DNA of 64,000 bases from Torymus aiolomorphi. Lineage: Eukaryota; Arthropoda; Insecta; Hymenoptera; Torymidae. Positions 30,212 through 41,445 of the stretch are shown here, piece after piece. Positions within the stretch are counted from its first letter, which is position 1; each line of letters opens with the position of its first letter. The DNA is taken from assembly GCA_036365515.1 (NCBI GenBank), contig CM070874.1:160767297-160831296 (forward strand), written 5' to 3'. The notes beneath the pieces were generated by a model. It was not told the DNA's origin. It saw only the letters and a program-made list of their open reading frames with translations, and did no database searches. Both the position numbers and the translations under genes were made by a program.

Positions 30212-31129
30212 GTCAACATAAATTTTGATAAGATCAGAATACTAGACAAAGAACCGAACTAATTTAAACGCACTTTTTCTGAGATGATGCAAATACACTT
30301 CTACAATAATACACTCAACTATATGGAAGATACCCATTTCTTAAAAAAACGCATATAAAATCACAATAGATACTATCAAGAAGCAACACATCTAAATTCA
30401 TAGCATTTACAATTGCCTTCTACGTGTTTACAACCTCTTTTCTCCATCACTTTACTGTCTTGTTTCGTACTGTAGGATCAGGCGAGCATGCGATTAGAGA
30501 GGTGGCACACCTAATACGCTAGAGTTTCCGCATTCTTATCGTATGGGTCTCGTCCACTACTCCTCATCGCTTGGGCTCCTGTTCCACCGGTGTGACCGAG
30601 GCAACCGCTATCCCTCACTATTTCCCTTTCCCGACCCCCACCACCTCTTTCCTGTCTATCCTAACAGTTATTCATTACTCCTTAATTTTAATTTATCGTT
30701 AGTGCCATTTTGGAGTTGTCCTAATACAGTTGGGTATTTCCAAAATTGACTATGTTTGCAGAACGTCATAAACTTTGTAAGTTCTTACCAGTACTTCATT
30801 TTTCAACAAATATTCTTTTATACACGTATTGCATTTTAATTCCTTAATGTTATTAAAAACTGTAATTGTATTTCATAGTGAATTAGCGACGTTGCGTTCA
30901 TGAGGAGAAATTTAAACTCCTCGTAGACGAACTTAATATGTGTTAATATTGTTTTTATGGTATGTTTTTTATATATTATGTCTAATATTGTTTTTTGTTT
31001 ATAAATCTACATGTTTTATAACTATGCTTTCGCAGCCCTGATGAAGAAAGTTAAAAACACTTTCGAAACGTTGGCGAAATAAATTCATCAAAACAAATTG
31101 GTTCGTCTCGAGTCCGTTTTTTACTCCTG
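30212..31129 (+). repeat. PLE copy 2, inverted right arm
   Basis: The reverse complement of 26919-27840 with scattered differences, including the end of the endonuclease coding sequence and the 3' untranslated part. Confidence 0.85.
31038..31068 (+). ncRNA. Hammerhead-ribozyme-like core, PLE copy 2 right arm
   Basis: CTGATGA at 31038-31044, stem II GAAAGT/ACTTTC, and GAAA at 31065-31068. Identical in core to the left-arm motif. Confidence 0.65.
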
Positions 31130-31144
31130 GAAATATTTTTTGAC

Positions 31145-31490
31145 AATTGTTGATAATTATAGATAATCATTGACAAATAAAAAATTATTAATATTTAAAT
31201 TTTATTACTGATAATATCTGATGCTTATTTATGGTTGATTATAATTAATGATATTCTTTGATAATTTATCATATAAGATATGATCATTTATGTTAGATTA
31301 TTTATGATATTCTTTGATAAATTACTCCTATAATTTTTTAAATGGTTTTATTGCGTATTTTTTGGGAAGATACGTTTATTACGTATTTTTTTCGCTAGGG
31401 CAGCATTGTGTTTGTTGTTAAACTTTGCAATTATTAGAAAGAGTTTCAATTTATTGTTGATGTTTATTTAATTTTATTTTAGCTTCAAAC
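31145..31490. other. AT-rich stretch upstream of the transposase
   Basis: Contains several GATATTCTTTGATAA-like direct repeats (about 31250-31325). It ends in a splice-acceptor-like TTTTATTTTAG at about 31475-31485, just before the transposase ATG. Confidence 0.45.
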
Positions 31491-33415
31491 ATGAAGATTA
31501 ACCCTTTGAACGTAGTGAATTTATTATTAGCATATTTTCAAAGCTTACAAATACCAAATAGCGAGACTAATTTCAAAGAAATGGAATTGTCAGAAAAGCT
31601 GAAAGAAATATTAATAGATGCCACATATGAGTTTAATGATGTCGACATAATTGTTGAGGAGACGTTGGGTTTCCATGAAAATTATAATGATACTAATGCT
31701 CAAATAATTGAAGATGAAGTACAACATCACTTTCCCGATTCTGATTTTACACCAATAGATCAGTGTATGAATGATGCAGAAGAAGTCACATTTGATTATA
31801 TAGAAAGAGCCGTAGAATATTGGAGAAGCGGAAAAAACAAAACTTAAAACTTGAAACTGTGCAACACAGATACAAAAAAGTTTCATCCATCAGTCAACTT
31901 AATCGTTGGGCGAAAAACATTAATAAATGTGGAACATATAGAGAAAAGATTGCGCAAATTTGCCAATAAACTTTAGATAATTTAAAAGCTGCTGTTGAAG
32001 CTGGTTCGATAGTGCATGATCGCGACGTACGTAAATGGACGTTGCAAGCTCAAAAAATGCTCGGCTCTGATGATGTAAGATTTAAGGCTTCTGCAAATTG
32101 GTTATTAAAATTTAAAAAAGTTCATCGAATAGTATCCAGAAAAATAAATAAATTTATCACTAAAAAAACATTAGAAGGTGGTCAAGAACTTCAAACTAAA
32201 GCTGCTGCTTTTGTAACTGACGTTAAATCGTGTATACTAATAATTGGAATTTCAAATGTTTATAATTCAGATCAGAGTGGGTTTCAATTAGAAATGCACT
32301 CGGGAAGAACATTAGCAGTTGAAGGAGAAAAGCAGGTGCAATGCCTGTGTTGAAGTTGGATCATAAAGAAGAGAACTATTTAAATATATAAGAATAGTTT
32401 TATTGATAGGTCCTTATTCTAAGTACAAAGGTTGCGAAGTTCCGCGAGCATCCCATGCTCGCAGCGCGCGATGCTATTCGGGCGGAGTCCAGCAGATAAG
32501 TGAGTGAGGCGCGCGACGGCCGGTGCCGCTCGCGCCCAAGTCATATCGTATACTCTGGTGGGGAGGCGTTCGTAGTGTTCGTGTATGTGTGAGTGTTGCG
32601 CACTCGCATGTTTACGTTTGTCGGGCGCGCAATATAGAATGTACATTTCAAACAGCCTGGTACAGTCAGTTTCATCGACAACGCACAGTTATACAATTCA
32701 ACCAACTATATCAGCTACTGGAAAACTTTTATCACCACTTTTTTTAGTATTAAAAGAAAAAACTGGTCAGTTTGGTCCTATAATAGAATCTTCTTTATTT
32801 AGACAAACAAATGTACATGTAGAAGCATCCAAATCTGGAAAATTAACTACAGGTGAGTATATTTTTGTATATTATGAAAAAATTTTGGTAACATTTTCTT
32901 ATTTTAGATCATTTTAAAATTTGGTTAAAAGAAGTATTTTACCCGTATGTTGGGCCTCAATCTATACTTTTACTCGATTCTTGGAGTGGACATTGTGATG
33001 AAAAATTTCCACAGGAACGACAGGGAAGATCCAACCACTCGATGTGTACGGATTTCGTATCTGGAAGAACTTCGTTCGACGTCTTTCAGATCAAGTGATT
33101 TTGTTGGACTATGATATGAATCTCCATTTAAGAAATAACATTATAAAAATGCAATCTCTGATCCATAATCAGCTTTCTTCACCAAGATATACAAACATTT
33201 TTAAATATTCTTGGTATAAAAGCGGCTACATTGATGAAAAACCAGCTAAACCTAATAATCCGGTTGATTTTAGTTTTGGAGATTCTTGCAATATAAAGTG
33301 TGAAGTAGAAGGATGTAACAACGTTGCTATAGTGCGATGTGATCGGTGTAAAAAGTCATTATGTTTCCAACATTTTTTCGATGATTATCATTTCTGTGAA
33401 ACATTTGTTGAATGA
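31491..33415 (+). pseudogene. CENP-B/pogo-like DDE transposase, broken by frameshifts and a solo LTR
   Basis: Catalyses cut-and-paste movement of the TIR element. Seen in order: an acidic N-terminus from ATG 31491, then a psq-like segment (HRYKKVSSISQLNRW) after a frameshift near 31845 and a stop near 31970. A CENP-B-type helix-turn-helix (HDRDVRKWTLQAQ, KFKKVHRIVSRKINKF) leads to the DDE start (NVYNSDQSGFQLE). After the solo LTR come SYTIQPTISATGKLLSPLF, a GT-AG intron of about 55 bases (32853-32906) and ILLLDSWSGHC. It ends in a Cys/His zinc-finger-like tail (CEVEGCNNVAIVRCDRCK). The gene stops 66 bases before the right TIR. Confidence 0.75.
32348..32654 (+). mobile_element. Solo LTR (307 bp) inside the transposase gene
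   Basis: It starts TGTTGAAG, ends TTCAAACA and is flanked by GCCTG on both sides (32343-32347 and 32655-32659). Removing it with one flank restores the transposase frame exactly. It has a TATA-like TTTAAATATATAAG early and a GC-rich second half. The family is unknown, and the orientation is assumed from the TATA-like motif. Confidence 0.8.
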
Positions 33416-33480
33416 TATATTGAATTCAACAATAAATAAAAAAAGAAAAATATAGATATTATTATGAAAAATAATTTTTA

Positions 33481-34804
33481 ATCAATTTTATATAGTATCA
33501 CGTAGGATAACTTCTACATACACATATCAATGTATCTATGTACAAATAATAATATGTTGTATCTATATTGAACTAATAAATTAGACCTCATGTTACATTA
33601 GGCGTTTATTTTTGGGGGTGATCTTTTTCACCTCTTTGGTACTCTTTAATAAATAAAATTCATTGAATATATTTTTATTTGTTATAAGATAGACTCATTT
33701 CACACACTGAATGACTTATAAGAAAGAAAATTTTGTTCACCACTTATGCATGGTCTGTCACTATCAGGGTTAGTAAAGGTAGTTAGGGGTGGTTTTTTGG
33801 TAAGTTCCGAAACACACAAACATATTCGAATAGTTAACGAAAATGCATTTAATAATTTTTTTTAATTTATACCCACATTATTGTGATAAAAATATTAATA
33901 AAAAGTCGTAGTTTTTTCAAAGAATAAAATAAGGGTTGCGACCCCTTAGGCCATAAACATACATTATGTATCAAGCTTTTAACGAAAAATAATTTCATAC
34001 CTGATTTAATTAAAAACCATCAATCAAAGGGTATCCAATAAAAAGGTAAATTAAAAAAGGAATTTTAAGGGTAAACTTTAGAGGTGGTTTCCACCCCTGA
34101 AAAAATACTGATTTTATTAAAAAATTAATGTTATTATCTTTTTCAGTGATACAGTAATTATTTTATATATTTTTTTTTAATCAAGAATTTTAATGAGAAC
34201 TGCTGATATATTCGGTATTCACTTTTGGGGGTAGCTTTTTTCATCCTTTTGGTACTCTTAATAAATAAAATCAATTGAATGTACTTTTATTTCTTATAAA
34301 TTATGCTCATTTTACACATTGGTTAAGAAAAAATTTTTTTTTGCCACTTATACATGGTGTATCACTATGAGAGGTAGTTACGGGTAGTTAAGGGTTGATT
34401 TTTGAAAAATCCCGAAACATGTCAACACTAATGTTTGATACTGTTCACAAAACTACTTTTTATAATTTTTTTTAAACTAAACCTCGATATTTATAAAACA
34501 ATTTTTAATAAAAAATGCAGTTTTATTAAATTAAAAAATAGGAGTTGCAACCTCTTTGCTTATAAATACTACTCATACTTAATGTTTTTTAAGACGAATA
34601 TTTTTCAATTGATTTTTTTCAAAAAAATTCATTACACGGTGAGAAATACTAAATAAACGAATTGTGAGGGTTGACTTTGGTGGTGGATTTCACCCCTTAA
34701 AGTCCTTATGGGCCGATAAAAATAAAATACGTGTCGAATATTTTTTTAAGTAGTATAGCATGTCCAAAAATTATCAAAATCGGTGAGTTCGGTGTGGTTT
34801 CCTT
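33481..34804 (-). repeat. Right terminal inverted repeat (1.3 kb)
   Basis: The reverse complement of 23629-24949. It ends GGTTTCCTT next to the CTCAG flank. Confidence 0.85.
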
Positions 34805-35680
34805 CTCAGTGATGAATTCACAAAGCTGGATGGAAGTGGGAGGGTCGGCTGTCTTACTGACTTGTGTTTCCCACTTGCGTAAGGTTTTGAAGTCGAGTTT
34901 GCGAGAAATAATAGGCACAAGAATGTCATCCCTGTGGTTGGTTGGTCTATTAAGTTGTTCTAAGGCAGAGATTGCGTTGGTAGTTGTGTTAAGTAGGAAC
35001 TGTAATTGAGAGGGTGAGGTTGAGTGGACGGCAGGTAAATCGAGTAGCGGTTTAGTGTAAATGACAATGAGGAGTCATCTGTTAGTATAGTGGTCTTCCA
35101 GTTTTTTCCATGCAATAGGGAAGTTAAATCTGTAATTTGAATTGTTTTGAGCATATCAGCTGCTTCTCCTTGAACGTGCGTTTTCAATTATTGTAACTTC
35201 TCTGAATTGGAGAGTCTTTCACCATGATGGTGGCTTTAAAGAGATCTTTGAAATCTAGCCAGTCGGTAAACTTACCGGAAAATGTAGGAGCTTCAATGTT
35301 GGGTAACTTTCTTTTAGAGACTGGTTGCTGCACAATAGGCACACTATCTTGTTGAGGGAATTGTTTAAGCGATTGAGATATATAGACAGTTGAATTGATA
35401 TAACTGTCTTCGGTTACACCATAGCAATCATTGACAAAATAATCACTCTTGCTAGTGCTTTCAAATTTCTGAGATATGACGATAGCGTGATTTTCTTGGA
35501 ATTCTTTCCAGTTTTTCTCTAATATATGTAGCTTAGCTTCGAGAAGCTCACGAGTAATATTGTCCTTGCCCAATTTCTTGATATTGGCAATTGAATTGCA
35601 GATTCGCTTAAATAATTTGGGCTCACGCTCGATGGTTTGCGAAAGTGAAAGCGTTGGCATTTGGCTCGAAGGACCACAAA
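34805..35680 (-). pseudogene. BEL element 1 gag, N-terminal part
   Basis: The minus-strand frame from the LTR edge reads KRICNSIANIKKLGKDNITR and ENWKEFQENHAIVI, the leucine-rich N-terminal helices of BEL Gag. It then reads LPNIEAPTFSGKFTDWLDF, the hallmark LP...PxFxGxxxxW motif before the capsid-like region, and FKTLRKWETQVSK further on. Frames change near 35184 and 34920. It is cut at 34804 by the TIR transposon and resumes at 23628. Confidence 0.85.
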
Positions 35681-36082
35681 TGTATACGATTGAACGTATA
35701 CGAGAATTTATATTGTTAGGGTTGTCGGCGAGAAGAAATAAAATGGAAAGTAAGACTTCAAGAGTCTTTGCAACCAACTCCGCTCGAAAGCAAAAGTTAG
35801 ATTGCAGAAAATAGGAACGCCAATGCGTTCGAGTAAATACGCAAAGTGTAGATGCAAATGATACGAGAGCTTCTTATATTATTGGCTAAAGCAAGCAAAG
35901 CAAAAGTAATAAGCGTAAGAAAAGCAATGTATAAGTAGGGCAAAGCAAAATGTGTCAATTGTGGGTCTCCCGAGTGCAAGTCGCATGCCTTTACTTATAC
36001 ACTCAGGGTGATGTTTTTCATTGAGGGAGCGCATTTGGCGCTTGCCATCTAGCGGGCACTTCGGGTACTACAATCCCGAACA
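35681..36082 (-). repeat. BEL element 1, 5' LTR
   Basis: 402 bp, partner of 22308-22709. Just inside it the minus strand reads TGGTCCTTCGAGCC, a sequence familiar at this position in insect BEL elements. Confidence 0.9.
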
Positions 36083-36087
36083 CAGTC

Positions 36088-36302
36088 ATTATTCTTAAAA
36101 ACTAATAATACTACAAAATAAGTCAAAAACCAAAAGTTAGTTATATCACAGACAGGAGCTTAATTGACTAGAAATATACGAAGAAATGATTAGTTTTCAA
36201 TACATTGAAAACACCACTGACTTAGTCAGGGAGTCAAAAGTAAACTTAAGACTAATAATTGTACATTCAGACTGACCACTTACGCTAATAAATACATTCA
36301 TT
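36088..36302. other. Short unassigned stretch between BEL and the LINE tail
   Basis: AT-rich, with no gene. It ends at the AAATAAATAAATAAATAC microsatellite (36303-36322) that probably marks the LINE 3' end. Confidence 0.45.
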
Positions 36303-36381
36303 CAAATAAATAAATAAATACAGTGTAAATGGGACAAAACATAATAATTTAACGTACAGAAGTCGCCCATTTCGTAAATGG

Positions 36382-37600
36382 CTAGTCTAGTGTAAGAAAG
36401 TCCCTTCTCCGAGCAGTTTTAAACCTGCTGAGCGATGAAAAATTTCTAACCTCAACAGGTAGAGAGTTCCAAAGCTGCACACCTCGTATACTGAAAGAGT
36501 TTATTCCAATTTTAGTGTGCATCAGAGGTGCTGTTAATTCTTTAATTTTGCCACTAGTGGCAGACCTGGGTACATACCTAGAAAAGAGACTCTCAAGGTA
36601 GTCCGGGTTGTGCATACGCACGATTTTATACATCAATATTTCCATGATATAGTGTCTCCTCGATTCAATGCGTAGCCAGCCCAGAGTTGCTCTGTGGGAC
36701 GAAATATGATCACCCCGACCCAAACCTAACACATATCTTACACATGAATTTTGCAGTCTTCGCTGTCTGTATTTCAACTCCTGAGATGCATCAAGAAAAA
36801 CTATGGAGCAATAGTCCAGATAAGGGAACAGCAGAGCGGTTGTGAGATTTTGACGCAAAGTCTCAGTGGTGTTTTAGCTTGTTGAGTTTGAAAGAGGTGC
36901 CCACAGCCCACCCAGACACCGCCCTTGCCGCCTGCTGCAGTGCTTGGATGCCCACATCTAGACTACCTTTGGTCACTTATAGATAAACCTGTAAGTCATC
37001 AGCATACAGTATATGATTGATACATCTCGAGTTAAGTACGTCATGTATGTCGTTGATGAATAGACAAAACAACAAGGGTCCCAGAACTGATCCTTGTGAT
37101 ACTCCAAGATTCGTGTTTAACCATGAAGATGAACCTTGGGACTGTGTGCAAACACATTGTTGCCTGCCAGAAATGTAGGAGCCTATCCACTGAAGAGCAA
37201 TTCTGGAGAAACCCATCAATCTCGGCTTTTCGAGAAGACGAGGGAGAAATTGTGTCGAATGCCTTACTAAAGTCAAACAGTAGCAATAACGTGGCGTATT
37301 TCTTGTCGATGCCGCGACGCATATCCTCTGTCAATTTAAGGAGCACCGTCTCAGTTGAGTAATGTTTTTTAAAATCCGTCTGCAGAGGATCGAGGATTTT
37401 CTCTTTTTTCAAAAACTCTTGCGTTTGGTCTAGTGCTATCTTTTCTAGAGCCTTTGAAAAAAAGCATAAGATCGAAATTGGCCTAAAATCAGATGGACTC
37501 TTTGGCGCAACACATTTTTTCATAGGTCTTACGCGAGCTTTCTTCCAGAGATCCGAGAAAACACCTCGTGCAAAGGAAGAATTGAATAACCCCACAAGAT
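36382..37600 (-). pseudogene. LINE ORF2: reverse transcriptase and C-terminal domain
   Basis: RT motifs on the minus strand: SPSDFRPISILCFFSKALEK, LLLFDFSKAFDTI with the first Asp, GVSQGSVLGPLLFCLFIND, and HILYADDLQVYL with the catalytic Asp pair. The thumb follows, and then a C-terminal segment with LFPYLDYCSIVFLDASQE, RLQNSCVRYVLGLGR and WNSLPVEVRNFSS, usual for Jockey/CR1 LINEs. Frame changes occur near 37250, and a break near 36870-36980 separates the thumb. It ends at TAG near 36384. Confidence 0.9.
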
Positions 37601-37754
37601 GTTCCCCAATTATAGGGAGGGCTTTAACAACAATACTTTGAGGAATGCCATCCTCTCCATGAGCCTGAGACGAGAAATGGGAGACTGCAAGGACGACATC
37701 TGCGAAGCCAACGTCTTTGAACTTTCTGTATTGAAGACATCCCTACACCTTCTA

Positions 37755-38960
37755 TCACTGTCCTGTGTCGAGATTGATACTCCAGTGCTGATTTAGTTCA
37801 TCAGGCGCCAGGCCATTCAAATCCTCATCCGGTTTAGATAGCAGTCCCACGTCTTTCAGTTCCTTCCAAACATTACCATTTGCTCTTGCAAATGGGTCTT
37901 GCCTCTGTCTGTCTATTGTGGTAGCATGATGTCTTGGCTTGTGTAGCAAGGTTATCAACAGTTTGTCGAAGTGATAAAAACTGTTCTATGAAAAATTTGT
38001 CTCTTGTCCTCTTATAACGTCTGTAAGCAGCGTCAAGTTTTTGTTGCAGTTGGTTTAGTTCTGCTTCAGCCCACGGCAGTTTGTTCTTTTTAGGTTTTAA
38101 AGTTTCTAGTGGAGCAAGTTGTTCTATTGCTCTCGTTAGGTTGTCACAGAGGCAGTTCAGTGCCGCGTCGGTGTCAATATTTGTAGTGTTAGTAAATGAC
38201 GACCAGTCACAAGCACACAAAACCTCAGCCAAGTCAGATGGATTAATATCTTTATACCTTCTATAATCAAAGGGTCGTATGTTGTCTAGTGGCTGTTTTA
38301 CCCATGTGTGAGATACGTCAATTATGTTGTGAGTACTGTGAAAGTTCGCCGGGATGTTACGCGCATCCAGTACTGCATCGTTTTCATCGACAAGAATAAG
38401 GTCAATCCATGTATGAGAGTTACATGCGTGGTGATTCGTTGCACCATGCTGTACGACCTATAGCGATAGCTCAGCTGACAAGGTGCGGACAAATTGTGCT
38501 TCATGGCCATCTCTCAGGAGATCGTCATTCAAGTCTCTGAGACAAGTTTTCGTAAGAAACAAGTACAGTACTCTCTTAATTTGTCAACAAGGTCGGCGTC
38601 TTTGGTAAAGGATATACCTGGAGGTCTGTAAATGACAGGGACCAGCAACGACTTAGTGTGACCCTTTTTGACGGAAAAGAAAATATATTTAGGTATCCCT
38701 GGTTTACCGCTCATTTGCATATTAGACGATGTTAAAAACTCTCATATATAGATTTTCCGTACATAAAGGGCAACACCTCGCCCTGTTCATATTTCTATCC
38801 TGCCCAAAAACTTTAAATCCTTGGACCCGAATGACGTCGTCTGAGATACAGGGATCCAGCCTAGTTTCTATCACACAAAATAAAATATATCATACGTCGG
38901 ATTATCACGTAGAAATATCCGACCTTGATCGATGTTCTTCTTAAAAAAAAGTCGCATTAA
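37755..38960 (-). pseudogene. LINE ORF2: APE-like endonuclease and linker
   Basis: Minus strand: ETRLDPCISDDVIRVQGF at about 38875-38820, then VPVIYRPPGISFTKDADL, then a THGSTLF-like DNase motif near 38410. A linker with LPWAEAELNQLQQKLD and AAYRRYKRTRDKFF follows before the RT. These are the standard APE endonuclease and pre-RT segments of CR1/Jockey LINEs. At least four frameshifts. Confidence 0.8.
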
Positions 38961-39021
38961 TGAAGAATGCTCTCAGCACTCCCCGATCTCTCTTACGACT
39001 TTCAGTGGAGAGTTTATCTAG

Positions 39022-39294
39022 TCACGCGGAACAGGATACGTTTTGAGTTGACTTTGTTGGTATTTTTTTAACTTTCTGATTTCTAGTTTTTCTATTCTTT
39101 GCTTTTGTTTTCTTCTCAATTTTATTTTGTTTGTGATTTATTCCATCATGTTCTTCAATGATGTTACTAGAAGTAGCCTTTTGGCTATTTTTGTGTTCCA
39201 TGTTATTGTTTTCGTTTTGTAGTCCACATTCCGCATTTACATTCGTGTAAATTGTATTTTTATTTTTATTTATTTTCTCTGATTGTACCAACAT
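39022..39294 (-). pseudogene. LINE ORF1 C-terminal Lys/Asn-rich tail
   Basis: A 90-codon basic, low-complexity frame (KKTKAKNRKTRNQKVKKI). Its position between ORF1 and the endonuclease suggests the nucleic-acid-binding tail of ORF1; this is inference. Confidence 0.4.
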
Positions 39295-39479
39295 TCTATA
39301 TAGATCTTTTTTTGTAGAAAAAACGTACGCTTTCTCCCCGTCTCCCTTGTTGGTGAAGAATTTTCCACCTCTATGCTACACATATTTAAGACCAATTGTC
39401 TTTGCATAGGTTTTTAATTTTTTAAATTCATTCTACTTTTCTTTTTGTAGATAATAATATATAAAGATTTTAGATTGGA

Positions 39480-40856
39480 CTAGATTAGTGGTTGAAGTAT
39501 CACTAAGAAGTGAGGGATTAGGTCCATTAGTGAGAAACTTGTGAACTTTATATTTTCTTTAAAAATTTGCGTAAGTAACTCTCCACTGGACAGTCTAACT
39601 AGCAAAGAGAATGCACTCCTCGGACCGTCAATGATTTCACTTTTTTGAACATTTTCTGATCTTACAGGTAATTCGTTCTCTAGTGTGAGAGATCCCGGTG
39701 CACTACTATTCAGTGATAGCATCTTCACAGCTTTGATGTCTGATTTCGTGAGAGATGGAAGTATAGTGCTGAGTACAGCAAAATTAAAATCTTCTGGCGG
39801 CATGTTGGTTTTTTCACAATCGACACAGTAAGAGATCACCATCTCGCTGCCCTCATATCTGCACTCTGCTGCGTTTGCGCCTGGGAGCTCGTCATTGGCT
39901 AAGGCATATAAAGTGAAATCATTGACGATGTTCGTACAATCCCGCAAAGCACTTAGATTAACACTGAGACTATTTATCTGCAACTTTCATGAGCTTGTTT
40001 TCCTCCAAGAGCAGCTGACGATCGATATACAGTTCCTTCAGCTCGGAAGTCTGCTTCGTCACTAATTCCTGCAGAGCCGAAATACGTGTCACCAGATCCT
40101 TATTCATCTCCTCAGCTGCTGGTTCTATAGATGAAGAATCAATGGTAGCCACATGATTTCGGCTCATGTGGGTATTAATTTCATCAAACTGCTTTTGGAG
40201 CATATCGAAGTGTGGAGAAAAAAGGTCCAATGTGCTCTCCAGGATAATTATATCATTATATACAGGTGACGCGGGTGACGGTGTCGCATCACCGCTCTTA
40301 GTAGTGTTAGGTGATCCTCCAGCGATGCTGCTACTACTCCTTTCCATGCTGATATTATTTTCATTTGTAGCCGGCGTGGAGATTGTGAAGGACTCGTCCG
40401 CGCAGTTTGAAAGTCCCACCGGAGAAGCCCCTTCTACGCTAGGCGCCTTGCGCGCCGTCGAGGGAGTCTCGCCGAGCGGCGTGTTTAGGAGGGTCGGCCT
40501 GCGCGTCTCCGCGGAGAGAGCCTTGGAGAGCGCGGCAAGCGATGAGGAGCTAGCGCCCGCACATGCCTGCTTCACGACGCTGGTGGGAGCAGAGATGTTC
40601 TTCCTCTCCTTGCATCGCCGGAAGAGCCTGGCGTGCGATGGGTGCTGGACCGCGTGGTAGCGGTTGCACGCTTACTCCCATTTAAACTGGCGGATTTTTT
40701 CGCCTTTTATGCCTGCTTGGCAGCGCGGCACAGATCATATGGTGTACTCTTCTTTCTATTCGCACATTTCGTGTGACACGGAAGTTTACAATCTGAGCAA
40801 GAGTTAAGTGCATCCGGTAGCAGTGGTTCACCACACACGACGCACTTTGGACTCAT
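39480..40856 (-). pseudogene. LINE ORF1: PHD-like finger, coiled coil, RRM-like domain
   Basis: The minus strand starts MSPKCVVCGEPLLP at 40856 with a Cys4-His-Cys pattern (CSDCKLPCHTKC) like the PHD finger of CR1 ORF1 proteins. After a stop near 40705 a long Ser/Thr-rich frame follows, then a coiled coil (LVTRISALQELVTKQTSEL). The segment SDIKAVKMLSLN...SAFSLLVRLSSGELL recalls the RRM-like domain of LINE ORF1p. The frame ends near 39480. Confidence 0.7.
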
Positions 40857-41209
40857 GCCCAGTTCTCACACGATAGTTTTATATGTGAATGTGACGTACC
40901 TCGCCCCTATTAGCTCCTACCGTAACTACCGCTTTAGCGCTCTCGCGCTCTCAGCTACTGCTATAACTTCACTCTTTGGGGCCGGACAATGCTGGCGAAA
41001 ACAAGCGAGGAAAGTTACAAGTCGTTATGCACAGCGATGCCTTCAATTGCTGCGACGACTTACAATATGTTGCGTGCAAGCAGCTAAAACAGAAGCGCCT
41101 GATGGCAAGTTGGCGGCAGTTAAAGCTCTTAAAAGTGAAAGCAGTAGGAAGATGGTGACGTATACTCACGTGCCAGAGGGCACCCTCCGTATTTCAATCA
41201 ATAGTGTTA

Positions 41210-41400
41210 CTAGTCAAACTTATAAATTGTTTTTATAAATATTTTTTTACGTTAATAACATTTTTTGAGTCAATAGAATTTCTAGTCAAACTTATAAATT
41301 ATTTTCATAATTTTCTTTTTACGTTAATAATATTCTTTGAATCAATAGTACTTCTAGTCAAACTTATGAATTATTTTTATCAATACATAAAACTTTGATT
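41210..41400. repeat. 72-bp tandem array, about 2.6 units
   Basis: CTAGTCAAACTTATRAATT starts at 41210, 41282 and 41354, exactly 72 bases apart. Each unit also has TTACGTTAATAAYATT. A diverged copy lies at 22010-22120. Confidence 0.85.
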
Positions 41401-41445
41401 ATCACAGAACTGTTAATCATTTTTTCTTTAACTTTATCTTAAGAT

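Larger units (their letters stand above)
26883..31129 (-). mobile_element. Penelope-like element copy 2 with inverted terminal arms
   Basis: The body reads on the minus strand (N-terminal part, RT, GIY-YIG endonuclease, hammerhead-like motif). The right end, 30212-31129, is an inverted copy of the left end, 26919-27840, so both outer ends carry the same 3' part. The flanks GGAAATATTTTTTTGA (26866-26881) and GGAAATATTTTTGA (31130-31143) look like a target duplication differing only in T-run length. Terminal repeats in varied orientation are known for PLEs. Confidence 0.85.
23629..34804 (+). mobile_element. Large TIR transposon with CENP-B/pogo-like DDE transposase
   Basis: Inverted arms of about 1.32 kb (23629-24949 and 33481-34804) start AAGGAAACCACGCC and end with its near complement. 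The short flanking words CTCAC and CTCAG (4-5 bases shared) look like the target duplication, and the surrounding BEL gag frame is kept if the insert is removed. A transposase gene ends 66 bases before the right arm, in the plus direction. After subtracting the PLE and the solo LTR, the element is about 6.6 kb. Confidence 0.8.
22308..36082 (-). mobile_element. BEL/Pao element 1, gag-pro only, split by a DNA transposon
   Basis: Two 402-bp LTRs (22308-22709 and 35681-36082), each TGTATACG...CCCGAACA, are flanked by the 5-base target duplication CAGTC at 22303-22307 and 36083-36087. The minus-strand order is LTR, a TGGTCCTTCGAGCC primer-site region, gag, protease, LTR. No RT, RNase H or integrase is present, so the element is non-autonomous. 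The 23629-34804 transposon sits inside gag. Confidence 0.9.
36303..41170 (-). mobile_element. CR1/Jockey-like non-LTR retrotransposon (LINE)
   Basis: Minus-strand order: ORF1 with a PHD-like zinc finger and a coiled coil (40856-39480), then ORF2 with an APE-type endonuclease and RT (38960-36382), then a short 3' UTR ending in an ATTT-type microsatellite. The length and both ORFs suggest a near full-length but decayed copy. The 72-bp repeat array starts directly behind its 5' end (41210). Confidence 0.85.

Noticed and set aside
40166..41238. Plus-strand frames opposite LINE ORF1
   Set aside because: Antisense shadows of ORF1 and of its GC-rich 5' part.
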